A stretch of 64,000 nucleotides of DNA from positions 2,542,001-2,606,000 of the forward strand of contig OZ345372.1 of the NCBI GenBank assembly GCA_977006965.1, written 5' to 3'. This document shows, in pieces, positions 43,353 to 53,334 of this stretch; position 1 is the stretch's first letter, and each line of letters starts with the position of its first letter. The DNA comes from Phymatolithon calcareum (lineage: Eukaryota > Rhodophyta > Florideophyceae > Hapalidiales). Position numbers and translations under genes: made by a program. The notes under the pieces were generated by a model that was given only the letters and a program-made list of their open reading frames with translations, was not told the origin of the DNA and searched no databases.

Positions 43353-43947
43353 TAAGCAGCTGTTTATCGATGCGCAAGATTTGTTTCGAGCAGTGGACAG
43401 TTTCCGGTCCACGTTGGTGGATATTAGCTCAGGCGGAACACTGGACAAAAAGAAGCCGTTTCAGTTCCTCAACGACGATCAACGTGGGGATCGATCACTC
43501 GAGGGATATGCTCGGAGCGCGCGTATGCTCGATGTGATGGCTCTTCGCGTTCATCACGATAGGCAGAAGTATGCCGAGATTTCGATGAGCCCTGCTCTTG
43601 TGGACGCACTCAATGAACTTCTAAGTGACAATGGCACAGACGAGGAGACTGTGTGCATGAAAGTGCACCGAATGCTGTGCAGAATTTTCTTCGAGAGGAG
43701 CATCTTCTGCGGAGGGTCTGTCAGGCTCTTCTCTTTCGCCGTTGCCGCCTGTATGTGCGGTGGCAGTGAGACTATGGACCGCCTGCATTTCAAAGATGGA
43801 CGTCAGGTTGCACATGACATGACAGGTATTGTATACGCGGCCTCGTACTGTGCTCTTCTGGAGATACGAAAGTACAGCGACGAAGAGAAGCATGAAGACG
43901 TGGAAGTAGAGATGCGATCGGCGATGTGCACTGGGACGAAAGTATGA
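42805..43947 (+). CDS. unknown protein of the dispersed element and flank
   Basis: The longest frame has 380 codons, but its first part may not be the true one. Comparison with copy B suggests an upstream exon in other frames (ICAKEECRAEV near 42690). Another frame also looks coding near 43020-43090 (VPKFVSQKIFEKAFPH), so an intron or frameshift is likely. The C-terminal half (from about 43330) is protein-like: FRAVDSFRSTLVDISSGG, HHDRQKYAEISMSPALVDAL and HDMTGIVYAASYCALLEIRK. No conserved domain is recognised. A loose resemblance to the N-terminal region of fungal telomere-linked helicases is too weak to call. Confidence 0.4.
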   Translation: MACRRSVHRIVSEEPKISGMVSSGGLRHGKIARIDDLLVVHGKWLSNRDILFEGDSTLRHHNSKMQTSISRKTVRCLRTSSCQSLSRKKSSKKLFLIEDAKAGNDRRRECDADITAAVVKYDPGDVSLKNVRAACDTEKSGFGSLAKCQERLVYVGLSLDNAWSLIRPREGGFESALVSSQTVKQLFIDAQDLFRAVDSFRSTLVDISSGGTLDKKKPFQFLNDDQRGDRSLEGYARSARMLDVMALRVHHDRQKYAEISMSPALVDALNELLSDNGTDEETVCMKVHRMLCRIFFERSIFCGGSVRLFSFAVAACMCGGSETMDRLHFKDGRQVAHDMTGIVYAASYCALLEIRKYSDEEKHEDVEVEMRSAMCTGTKV

Positions 43948-45335
43948 TTGTACGTGTTTGGGGACATTCTGTGGATCTGCGCCTCTGTTTGTGAAGAGGA
44001 GACGCCACAGAATTTGTTCGGCAAATGTGGAGTTCATTCTTGGTGAGGGATTATGGGAATAGAAGCCACCGAAGCCACCGTTGCACTTTATCAAGTTCCC
44101 GCTTCGCCGCGCAATACGGAGCGCCAGAACTCATTCCACACGGAAAGATGGTCTCTGGGTCGATGACTTCGGGACTTAAATCCGGCGAGGCGGATCGTAA
44201 ATCCGCGTGTACCTTGTTTGGTGTCCCGCAAGGCATAACCCTTGCAACACACGCCGAACCAGAACGATTCCGGAGAAGTACGAATACTTGGTCTGTGTCA
44301 TAGTCAATGAAATACTCTTTCTGACACTAATTTCTTTAAGATTAAATTTGAAAAGTACGAATACTTCGACAGCTCGCTCGAAGTTGTTTTATGATTTCTC
44401 ATATCGCAGCGTAGGGAATGGCAAAGGAGAAGAGAGACAAAATAGACAAAAAAATTGGGAAAGGGCAACACAAGCCTCACGTTCGTGATGGACCCTGCAA
44501 ATGTGCGATTAGTTAGAACAAATTTTGTGATTCGTGCTATGTTACGAAAAGTGTTAATGAATGCAAGGAAGGGAAGGTCGGGGAAGAGAATGTTTGATAC
44601 ATATCTGCGCTGGTAGCGAGGAAGGACAAATGGGAACCCAAAACTTTGAGTAGAAACAGTGGCACTTGAGAAAAAGCCTATCGCTCAAAATTCACACATC
44701 AATTAAAAGGAAGACCGCATGACAGAGATTCATCTTCTACTGGAAAAATATAGTCCACTGAGCTTTACGAGAAAACGACAGCCATATCTAAGATGTCTTA
44801 GGCATGAAAATTGGCATGCAAATTGAAATGATATTTGCCATAAAATTAATATTTTTTTCTACTCAGGATCTTTTCTCAGCAGAACATTGACCAATAAAAA
44901 GTGAGAAGTGTTCTTCTCTCATTGGCATTTCCATTTCTTAAAATATCAACAATTTAAAACTTTTTAAGGAAAAGTAGATTCGAAAAATCTCATCCGGACG
45001 CCATATACACTCAATATCGCGTCCGCATGAAAAACTTTGTCGAATTTTGAAATATCGAAACGTAAAAGTTTCACGTACGATTAGGACACCACTTAGACCA
45101 ATAAGAGAATGACGTTTGTCATTTTCTTATTGGTTGAGCAAGGATCATTGACGAAAACAACTCCCCCTATCCTTAATTGGACCATTAATAATTATCCGGC
45201 TGCTCATGCGCCCTCGCTTCTCGCGCGACCAAGTCGGACAGCGAGCTCGAACAGAGATGAGAATTTTCTTACCAGATATGAGCGCACCGCGACGAGCAGC
45301 ATAAGGGTCCCCTTACCACCTAGCCTTGAGCATAA
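43948..45335. other. intergenic, AT-rich
   Basis: No supported gene. A small stem CGGATCGTAAATCCG lies near 44192. A 114-codon frame at 45109-45453 overlaps the start of the next feature in another frame and is not supported. Confidence 0.4.
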
Positions 45336-46106
45336 TTACCCTTTTCGGGTGTCGCCACGTCTGCCCGGCATCCCTATCCTGCCCTTCTTCTCTCAGATGT
45401 TCTTGCGCCTCCCCGTCCTGCGCGGGCTGCGGCGCAGCGGAACACGCATTTGACTGAGGCAGGCAATCGCTCCTCCAGTGAGCGCAACTTGGATGTCTCA
45501 GTCCCCGAAGAGTGGCACCGCTTCGAAGTGACCTATGGGCTTCGGGTAGACATGCCGACCGTGCTGCGCTCCTGGGAACTGGAGATGGCGAAGGCGCCTT
45601 ACTGCGAGCGAGAGACGACCAGGCGTCGGGGCACTATTGCCCATTGTCTTCGGGCGGCATTATTTGCGCAGTGGGTACGCAACGTTGCCCATGCGATCAT
45701 GGCGGAGGCCCACCATCTTGGCCCGAACGCCCGACTATGGTGCCTTCCCCCTGCCTTAGTGTCTGCCATGCACCGTATCGGGTGTGCTTCCCTTTGCGGT
45801 GACGTGGAGTGCGGCCGTCGATTTGACGTCCTGCTCGCTGCCATCGAGACCATCCAATGGTCAAAGGTGGACCCGGTCAGAACGATTTGGCCTTTGCACA
45901 ACGATGTTGGCGCTCCTATATGCCGCAACGGGGATTTTGTTCCCTGGGATAACCGCTCCTGGAAACCCGCTGTGCCGGTCGACAAGCAAGGAGGTGCCTA
46001 TGCATCCTTGCGCGGCGATTTTTACTCCGGCCCGCTCGGCGCCTTCCGCGAGGAATATTCCTTTCGCGTCACACGTCCTCGGTCCTGGAAGGGACATGGG
46101 TTTTAA
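45336..46106 (+). CDS. unrecognised repeat-associated protein family, copy 1 (N-terminally incomplete)
   Basis: The frame is open from 45336 to TAA 46106 but has no suitable ATG at its start. From about 45447 it aligns with copy 2 at 49080-50204, at roughly 65-70% amino-acid identity. Shared segments include WHRFEV, MPTVLR, RNVAHAI, LPPALV and AAIETI. It is continuous through WSKVDPVRTIWPLHN, where copy 2 has a stop. The protein is Arg/Trp/Ala-rich, with no recognised domain, signal peptide or membrane segment. The DNA is much GC-richer than its AT-rich surroundings. Function unknown. Confidence 0.5.
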   Translation, partial: LPFSGVATSARHPYPALLLSDVLAPPRPARAAAQRNTHLTEAGNRSSSERNLDVSVPEEWHRFEVTYGLRVDMPTVLRSWELEMAKAPYCERETTRRRGTIAHCLRAALFAQWVRNVAHAIMAEAHHLGPNARLWCLPPALVSAMHRIGCASLCGDVECGRRFDVLLAAIETIQWSKVDPVRTIWPLHNDVGAPICRNGDFVPWDNRSWKPAVPVDKQGGAYASLRGDFYSGPLGAFREEYSFRVTRPRSWKGHGF

Positions 46107-46496
46107 GAACTTCTTTTTCGTCTGAAATGAGCCATTGCTCGGCGTCCTTGTTGACTGTTTTCCTCGCGGCTTTCGAGGCGATCGTCTTACGCGGAGCCTT
46201 TCCTCCGGTGCTGCGCCGCGCCGTTTGCTTTGTGCTTGCCATATCGAGAGGCCCCGTATGTCACCCCAACCCAGAGAGAGAAGCAACGAAGCAACTTATT
46301 CCGTCAGGGCTGGAGCGAACAGGTCTCGGATGTGACGGCGGAGCAAGGGGGCTGTAGGTGACCGGTAGCGCAAGTAAGTAAGTGAAAAATGATGAGAGTG
46401 AACCGCATGTGGCACACTGTGCCAGTGCATACGAAGATGTGCAAGAGCAGCGTTACCGTGTGACATGTAAGGAACTATTTCAAATGCAAAGTACGT
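46107..46496. other. no gene seen
   Basis: Spacer after the unknown family copy 1; overlapping frames are shadows. Confidence 0.35.
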
Positions 46497-46735
46497 ACAA
46501 TGTAGATGAGTACCCTTGCACGACATGAAAAGGATGCAGGTGACCTGTCAAGAAACGTTCGCGTTTCATTGGCCACTGCGTGACACAGCACAATGCAGAT
46601 GAGTACCATTACATGGCATGAAATGGAGGCAGGTGATCTTTCAGGACACGTTCGCGTTTCACTGTGCACTGTGACACAGTACAATGCAGAAGAGTACCTT
46701 TACATGGCATGAAATTGAGGCAGGTGACCTGTTAT
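46497..46735 (+). repeat. minisatellite, about 92-bp unit
   Basis: Units begin ACAATGTAGATGAGTACC (46497), ACAATGCAGATGAGTACC (46590) and ACAATGCAGAAGAGTACC (46681), giving two and a half copies. Each contains CACGTTCGCGTTTCA or AACGTTCGCGTTTCA. The unit length is not a multiple of three. Confidence 0.85.
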
Positions 46736-47550
46736 ATCGGTATGACAAGGTATGATAAATGCTTCTTGTCTTTCAGTCCCGGAAGGGGCAGCCAAAGTGA
46801 AAAAAACAATGAGGTGGTTAGACGAATTATGAGCTTAATTGGACGCATTCGAAAAAAAACTTGAAATATTGCATTTAAACTCTGTAGTTGACCGTTTTGC
46901 CCAATTTCGAGCTCACGTAAGTCTGAAAAACTGCATTTGCTATTTGACGAAGCATCTTTAAAGGTCCTCAGAGGTTAATTCTAAGTCAAATCGGGAAAGA
47001 AATTCAAATTTTTTAAAATTAATCGTTCTCTTCCGCAGGTTCGTTTTATTTTTTTAAAATACAATCTGGTTAACTTTAATCCAGTACGAGTAAATTTTGA
47101 TCTGGTAATTCATGTTAAATATTTAAAACAATATTTTTTGTCCGTTTTGCTTGAAATTCAAATTTATTTTTTTACCGTTTTGAAATATTTTCAACACTAT
47201 GATTCTCATTAATACTCAAAAATTTGAGTATTATATAAAATGCTCACGGGATTACAGTCCTTATATTTTTGAAATTATTAATATTCGTCTGTAATCAAAG
47301 ATTTTATATATTTGAAACCATTTAAGTGTTTCCGGCTCTTAAATGTTTGAAATTATGAGTAAGCCACTGCAATCATTGATTCAAAGTATATAAATCTCGT
47401 CCGTGTATTTGAATTGAAATATTTAAATTTAGAAAGTCAAAAATATGAATCATATGTTGAATGAAGTCTCTATAAAGTCCTCCACGGCCCCCAATGTAAC
47501 CTCTACCTCTCCGTCAAGGTGTCGCGTTTCTGAATCCAATCGTGCGTGAA
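46736..47550. other. AT-rich tract, no gene
   Basis: Strongly AT-rich, with repeated TTTGAAAT/TATTTGAAA-like words. No reading frame of note. Confidence 0.5.
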
Positions 47551-48000
47551 CATGAGTTTTACGGACGAAATCTTCGGCAAGTGCGAAGTCAAGGCAGAAC
47601 AAACCGAGACCTAGGACAAGTATGAAGTCAAGGCAGAGCAAATCAAGACCGAGGACAAGATCGATTTCGAAATGAAGGACAAAGAACCCATCCCGCTCTT
47701 AATCGTTTCAAGGAAACGATGATGTACGATGGTGTCTTAAATGTGTTCAAGCAAGAATTTTCGGCCGCAGATATCGAAGAGTTCAAGACTATTTTCAACC
47801 GCTGGCGTCAAGAAGAGTCCATCCCCAAACCGAATCGCGAAATCAGGCGGGCAGATTACCAAAGGGCTTACATGGTCGTGAAGGGGCAGATGGTGGGCGA
47901 GGTTATTCCGCGGGTGACGAAAGAAGACGAACGAAGGGATTTTTCAACGCACTCCGAGTATTTGCATTTTGTGAATTATTCACGGGAACCCATTCAATAA
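47551..48000 (+). pseudogene. unknown acidic ORF with 13-codon repeat, broken
   Basis: ATG 47551 starts a Lys/Glu-rich frame containing two 39-bp tandem units at 47579 and 47618 (KCEVKAEQTET and KYEVKAEQIKTED). The first unit has TAG where the second has GAG, so the frame stops early. A second ATG frame at 47719-48000 encodes 93 residues (FSAADIEEFKTIFNRWRQEE). The two may once have been one gene. No family is recognised. Confidence 0.35.
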
Positions 48001-48296
48001 GAAGTGCTCGGCGATTGGATGTCTCCTTCCGGAAGATTGGAAGAAAGAGGACTGGAATGACTGTTGCCCTTATGGGTTACATTGCTTTAGTCGTGGGTGC
48101 TTTCTTCGTAGCAATGAAAAGTAAGTACGTTCAAATAAAACTGGTTTTCTGATATTGAAATTTGTCTTTTATTCTGTTTTTGACTGACCCCTTAGCGAGG
48201 GGAAGGGTAACAGTATAGTCTGGCGAACATGCACATCACTTGCGCCCCGGAAGGCATGTGTGCCCCTGTTTGACAGCCTCCCGGACTTCGGGACTT

Positions 48297-48890
48297 GCAT
48301 GACCGCGTGTTCAACGTTTAAGTCCCGTCCGTCCTCTTCGTCCTCAAAGGTACAAGTGTGTGTCGTCCCCGACCGTGTGGTCCTTCGAGTCCACGTTTCT
48401 GCACAACGGCTTTCTCGCCGCATGACTTCGTGTTCAAAGTTTAAGACCCGCCCATCCTCGCCGTCTTCGATAGTACACTTGTGATTTGTCCCGGCCTTTT
48501 GGTCCTTCGAGGTCCACGCGTCAGTGCCGTGCCTTCCCCTCCTTGGGGGCCTCACACAGCGCCGTGGCCGTGCATGACCGCGTGTTCAAAGTGTAATTCC
48601 CGCCCGTCCTCGCCGTCCTCGACGGTATACTTGTGATTTCTGCCCGGCTTTTTGGTCTTTCGAGGTCCACGTCTCAGCGCCGTGCCTTCCCGTCCTTCTG
48701 GGACCTCACACGGCGCCGTAGCCGTGCATGACCGCGTGTTCAATTTGTAAGTCCCGCCCGTCCTCGCAGTTTTCGCAAGTACACTTGTGATTTGTGCCCG
48801 GCCTTTTGGTCCTTCGAGGTCCACGTGGCAGCGCCGTTCCTTCTCCTCCTTAGGGGACCTCACACGGCGCCGTGGCCATGTCATACTACG
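48297..48890. repeat. minisatellite, about 150-bp unit, possibly coding on the minus strand
   Basis: Units start with GCATGACCGCGTGTTCAA or close variants at 48297, 48420, 48572 and 48726, with a degenerate fifth near 48875. Steps are 123, 152 and 154 bp. Minus-strand frames (48169-48555 and 48552-48950) read through as repeats of HKCTIEDGEDGRVLNFEH-like peptides, but the unit length shifts frame and no ATG-led gene spans the array. Confidence 0.8.
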
Positions 48891-49079
48891 GCGCACAAGC
48901 GACAGTTTCTGCCGTCGTCCTTCGAGAATAAATAGAGTCGCCGTCTCCACAAACGAGGCTCATCTATGCCTCTCAACGTGATCCGCTAAGGTCAAGCTTT
49001 GACCGTTACCTGTTTCGCAACATGCTGCACGCAACGACATGGTGTGCTGGGTCATCTCGCCGCTCAACGTCGTCGTGCC

Positions 49080-50204
49080 ATGGACGTCGAGTCCTCGCCG
49101 CAGTGGCACCGGCGCGTTACCCGCAAATTGAAAGGCGCCGCACTAGGCTTCGACATCGATTGGCGCGTCCCGCGCCGCTGGAGCTGGCCCCGTGCTCTGG
49201 CGGATAGGGCGACTAAGCTCGGCAGTGGACATCCTGTCCCCGTGGACATTGAGGCCGACGTGGCCCGTTTGCCAACTGACAGCGAGCTGCGCGGAGCAGA
49301 GCGCTTCTACAACCGTTCTAAAGACGAAGCGTGGTGCATCTCCCTTGGGCAATTCGATGTTTGCTGCCTCGACGGCCTTCCTCACTTTGCTCTCAATCAG
49401 GTGCAAATGCCGTTTCGCAACGTACGCCGTTGGCGTCACCGCCTCCAAGGTCTCTTCCTCGAATGGATGACCGAAGCCGACTGTCTCACGGAACGCAGTT
49501 TCCGCTCAGGGGACTACGTTCCCGTCCCCGAGGGTTGGCACCGCTTCGAAGTGCCCTACGGGCTTCAGGTGTACATGCCGACCGTGCTCCGCTGCTGGCG
49601 ATTGGAGATGGCGAAGGCGCCTTACCGCGAGCGAAAGACGGCCTGGCGTCGCGGCCCTATTGCCCATTGCCTTTGGGCGGCTTTCTTTGCACAGTGGGTA
49701 CGCAACGTAGCACATGCGATCAAAACGGAGGCCCACTTTCTTGGCCCGAACGACCGACTCTGGTGGCTTCCCCCCGCTTTGGTGACTGCCATGCGACGTA
49801 TTGGCTGTGATTCCCTTCTTGACGGTGACGTGCAGTTCGGCCGCCGACTTGAGGCCCTGCTCGCTGCCATCGAGACCATCCACTGGTCGAAGGTGGACCC
49901 GGTCAGAACCATTTAGCTCTGACGCAACTATATAGGCGCTCCCATGTACCGCATCGAGGATTTTGTCCCCTGGGACGCCCGCTCATGGACCCCCGCTGTG
50001 CCTGCCGACATGCTCGGAGGTGGCTCCGCAGCCTTGCGCGGGGCGATTTACACCGGCGCTCGCAACGCCTTTCGCGACGAACGTTCCGGCCACGTCACAC
50101 GCCCTCTGTTCTGGGAGGGACATTGCTTTGATGACCTTCGAATCTTGGCCAAGGCCGACCGCATGGCCGCAGAGGCCGCTTCCAAAGAAGGGGAGGATAT
50201 GTGA
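49080..50204 (+). pseudogene. unrecognised repeat-associated protein family, copy 2, with nonsense mutation
   Basis: ATG 49080 has an ideal context (GTGCCATGG) and opens 278 codons ending TAG at 49914-49916. Copy 1 (45336-46106) has TGG at the same codon (PVRTIWP), so this is a nonsense change. The remainder of the family continues in the same region at 49944-50204 (DFVPWDARSWTPAVPAD here, DFVPWDNRSWKPAVPVD in copy 1). The N-terminal 130 residues, absent from copy 1, include DIDWRVPRRWSW and GQFDVCCLDGLPHF. No domain is recognised. Both copies stand next to minisatellites, suggesting spread of a repeat-borne gene. Confidence 0.55.
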
Positions 50205-50276
50205 GGGCGCTCTTCCAGCTTTAATGTACTTATTGTTCCGGTGTGAAGACAATTTAGGAGCAAACAGTCTCTGCTC

Positions 50277-50639
50277 GTGAAAAGACACTTCCGATCTCAG
50301 CGCCTCTCCAACAGGCCGACAAAAAGGATCATATTTGAGGGCGCTGTTCAGGCTTGGTTCGCACTTGATTTACTGTCCAAAAACGTTGAAGTTCATCGCC
50401 AAGTAGACGGTCACCCACTACATCTATGCTCGCTTGGAACTCAATACATTGTGTCAGACACTCGGATTTTTCGCGACAAGCACTTTGAGTGTAGGGTGGT
50501 AAAAATTCAGCAGAAAGAGTTCATTCAACTCACAATTGAAGAGAAGACATCGGTTCTTCGCTTGCATACGAGAGACTTGTCCAAAAATAGAAACTGGACG
50601 AATGACACGTTTGTTATTGCCATGACGTTATACGTGTAA
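50277..50639 (+). pseudogene. unknown coding fragment
   Basis: This is a frame of about 120 codons ending TAA 50637-50639, with protein-like composition (ALDLLSKNVEVHRQVDGHPL, KIQQKEFIQLTIEEKTSVL) but no ATG near its start. It may be the tail of a lost gene. No family is recognised. Confidence 0.25.
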
Positions 50640-53334
50640 AATGCATATGTTGGATGTGATCAGCGACGGTTTGTGACGTGTGTAGGACGATTTAGGGTTC
50701 GCGGATGACTTGACACGTGGTGGAACTCATGTAGGGTTGCCGGACGGGTTTACCTACGTATATTCTATTTTCGGATGGGGGATTGGCGCCATTTAGAAAA
50801 TTTTACTGAACATAAGCATGAGTGGGGGGACTGGCTCCACGTGTTTGGGCTCTGTGGAAGACCCTTCCGAATTTCATTGTCTTTTCATGTATGGTCATGG
50901 CGCCTGTCCCCCAAAGTTGTGTTTTAATATTAATCTGCGGAGCCAGTCCCCCCCACTCGGCGCCAGTCCCGCCAAAGAGTGACACTAATTTTAATTTACC
51001 AAGGCTCCTCCTCTCGCACGATAGCAATCGTATTTTGTATTTGATTTTGGGCAGGGCGCGCAAAATGTGGTGCAAAATTTCCCGGCAACGCAGATTTAAG
51101 CACTTGGTACCGTTGGACGCGTCTTCAGTAGCGCTTTCGAACGGTACCGAGCGTGCAAGTCTGCGCGAAGGAGAGGTTGGTGCGCCAAGCTCGCCCGTTT
51201 ATCCAAATTTTCAAAAAAATGGGATTCTAAATTTATTGCAAAGAAATGGAACTCCAATTTTGGCCTTCTAATTTTTAATCGTATTTTGTAATTATTTCTG
51301 GACCCATTTTCCGGTGTCTGGAGCACCATGTTCCCGTTAACGCACATTTTCACAGTTGATACCGATCGTCTCGTGACGATAAGATCTTTGCAGCGGTACA
51401 ATGTGCGTAAGTCTGCGTTAACGGGAACTTGGTTCTCCAATATCGGTGCGCTCCTTGGAAAAAATTAGAAAATTTTTAACGTCTTCTATTCGCTTTAGTT
51501 TTCATATGAGTCTCAAAGTAGAATCTTAATACCAATAGATTGGCTGAAAGCAGTCGAGCAGCACCAATGATATCTTTCCATAAGGATTCGGAGACGAAAT
51601 GTAATTGGTGTCCATTTGTCAGTATCTGTTGTCATTGGTTGGGGGATTGACAAGTGGAATCTTCATGCTTTTCATTGGCACTCGAAACACGGACAAGACA
51701 CGTGAAAGTATTTGCAAGAGGATGATCTATCCAATGAATCCTCGCCACTAATGTTGGGGACATGTATATATCCAATCAACGTAGAACATGAGTCGTGGAA
51801 GTTTCGGGGGACTGTAAACACGTAACTCAATGACGCAAGAAGTGCTCGTGATGAGGATCAAATTTGCATTGACCAATGGAATTCGTGGAAATGAATTCTG
51901 GTGGTGGAGCTTTGAGCTACTGCTGATTGTGGGGTGAAAAGTGTGGATAGTTGTATTTAGTGAGTAACAGTGCTAGGGCTGGTCCTGTTCTCGGGGTGAG
52001 CTTGCTTTCTTTATCAAGACAGGGTGGCTGGTGCTACTTATATTGACTACGATAGCAAACGATCTAACCCTAAGGTAAAATGAAATTACGGAAATCACAA
52101 CAACGCGAATGTCTAAGAATTTCTGAAATAAAAGGAACCCCTCTTGCTTCGGTTATCAGCGCGTTGTTGAGTGGTTTTCCTTACACTGAGAACTGGATGA
52201 TGGCACATATGATCAATCGCCGGTTCGAATCCCACTTGGCTCGGCCAAATGTCACGGTTAAGCGGATCAGGCGCTAGGGAAAATAGCTCCGTGCACCAAT
52301 CAACTCAAGCATCCTCATCTGACCTCCGGCAGGAGTATTGAGGGCGGTCTTAATTGATCAGCAGGTGTGTCCAGGTAATGCTGTAATCACCCGGTGATGA
52401 TTCTTGAGGTGTAATGTAATCCTGAGAGCGGGAACGCTGTATATGGCGCGGGCCGTGACGTGCCTTAAGCATAAAAACAACATAATTTTTCGCGCTTATT
52501 TTGGGATGCCGCCGAGCTCCATCAGCGTGACACAGGTGCCGGCGGTATGTAAGGACGACGGAAAGAGGACAGGGAGCCGAAGACGAACCGGGGAGAAGCA
52601 GATAGAAGGAACAATAACCAATAAACCTTTTATATGACAATGACAATTGCCTTATACAAACTGTAAACGGAGCCGAAATCATGCCATCTTGTTCACCGAC
52701 GACAACCAACAAAAGACGCAGCGATGACTCAGCTGGAGCGGGAAATCTTGCGCTCCACACTGATAAACCTCAAAATGCAGAGTAACACACTGTTCCCATC
52801 AGTTCGAGTAAATGTTTAAATTCTTTGACGGAAACGAGGAAAAACATGCAGTGAGATATTAGGAAGCATTTCGGACCAAGCAAAGAAACTCAACGTCTTA
52901 ATTCTTCTTAAAGTCTCCTATAGAGTTTCCGCTGACTCGTATCCCGCCGGATAACAAATTGAAACTGAAAAAAAGGGGACTGGCTCATATCCCGCCAGTT
53001 TTTTGATTATTCTGAGAGACTCTGCGAAAATGGTATCATTTTTCGAGCCAATGTTGAAATTAACATATTTTTTGTGGCGGGATACAAGCCACCTTCCACT
53101 TTACCGTCTGTACGAGACTTTCTCAGATAGCCCATTTTATGACTTTTTCAAGATTCTAAGTTTTCATAAAATTCCGGTTGCATCCAAGTCTCCGAGCACT
53201 CGAGTCTACTTTTTAGATACTTTTTCGACGGTCGGTCCCATGTGGCCCTTTTTTCCCTAACACGAACGTCCATGAGAGTGGTATCATTCGAAAGCTCCTT
53301 CCAAGTGCTTTCCAGTGGTACCGGGCGCGTTACT
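50640..53334. other. non-coding tract with inverted repeats
   Basis: No supported gene. Inverted pairs: AGTGGGGGGACTGGCTCC (50821-50838) with its complement near 50940-50957 (one extra C); and GTTCCCGTTAACGCA (about 51330-51344) with TGCGTTAACGGGAAC (about 51413-51427). CGCCTGTCCCCCAAAG and CGCCAGTCCCGCCAAAG are near-direct repeats at 50901 and 50961. A perfect B-box GGTTCGAATCC lies at 52222-52232 but no tRNA folds around it. Confidence 0.5.

Noticed and set aside
42805-43947. Resemblance of the C-terminal half to fungal telomere-linked helicase N-terminal regions
   Set aside because: Only a loose hydrophobic pattern fits, no helicase motif is present and I could not run a profile search.
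43621-44094. 157-codon minus-strand frame antisense to the unknown 380-codon ORF
   Set aside because: Composition is His/Ser/Arg-rich and motif-free, whereas the plus strand reads as protein. Treated as shadow.
52150-52250. Possible tRNA around the B-box GGTTCGAATCC
   Set aside because: The T-stem has mismatches, no acceptor stem can be formed and the anticodon arm is missing. At most it is a tRNA-derived SINE fragment.
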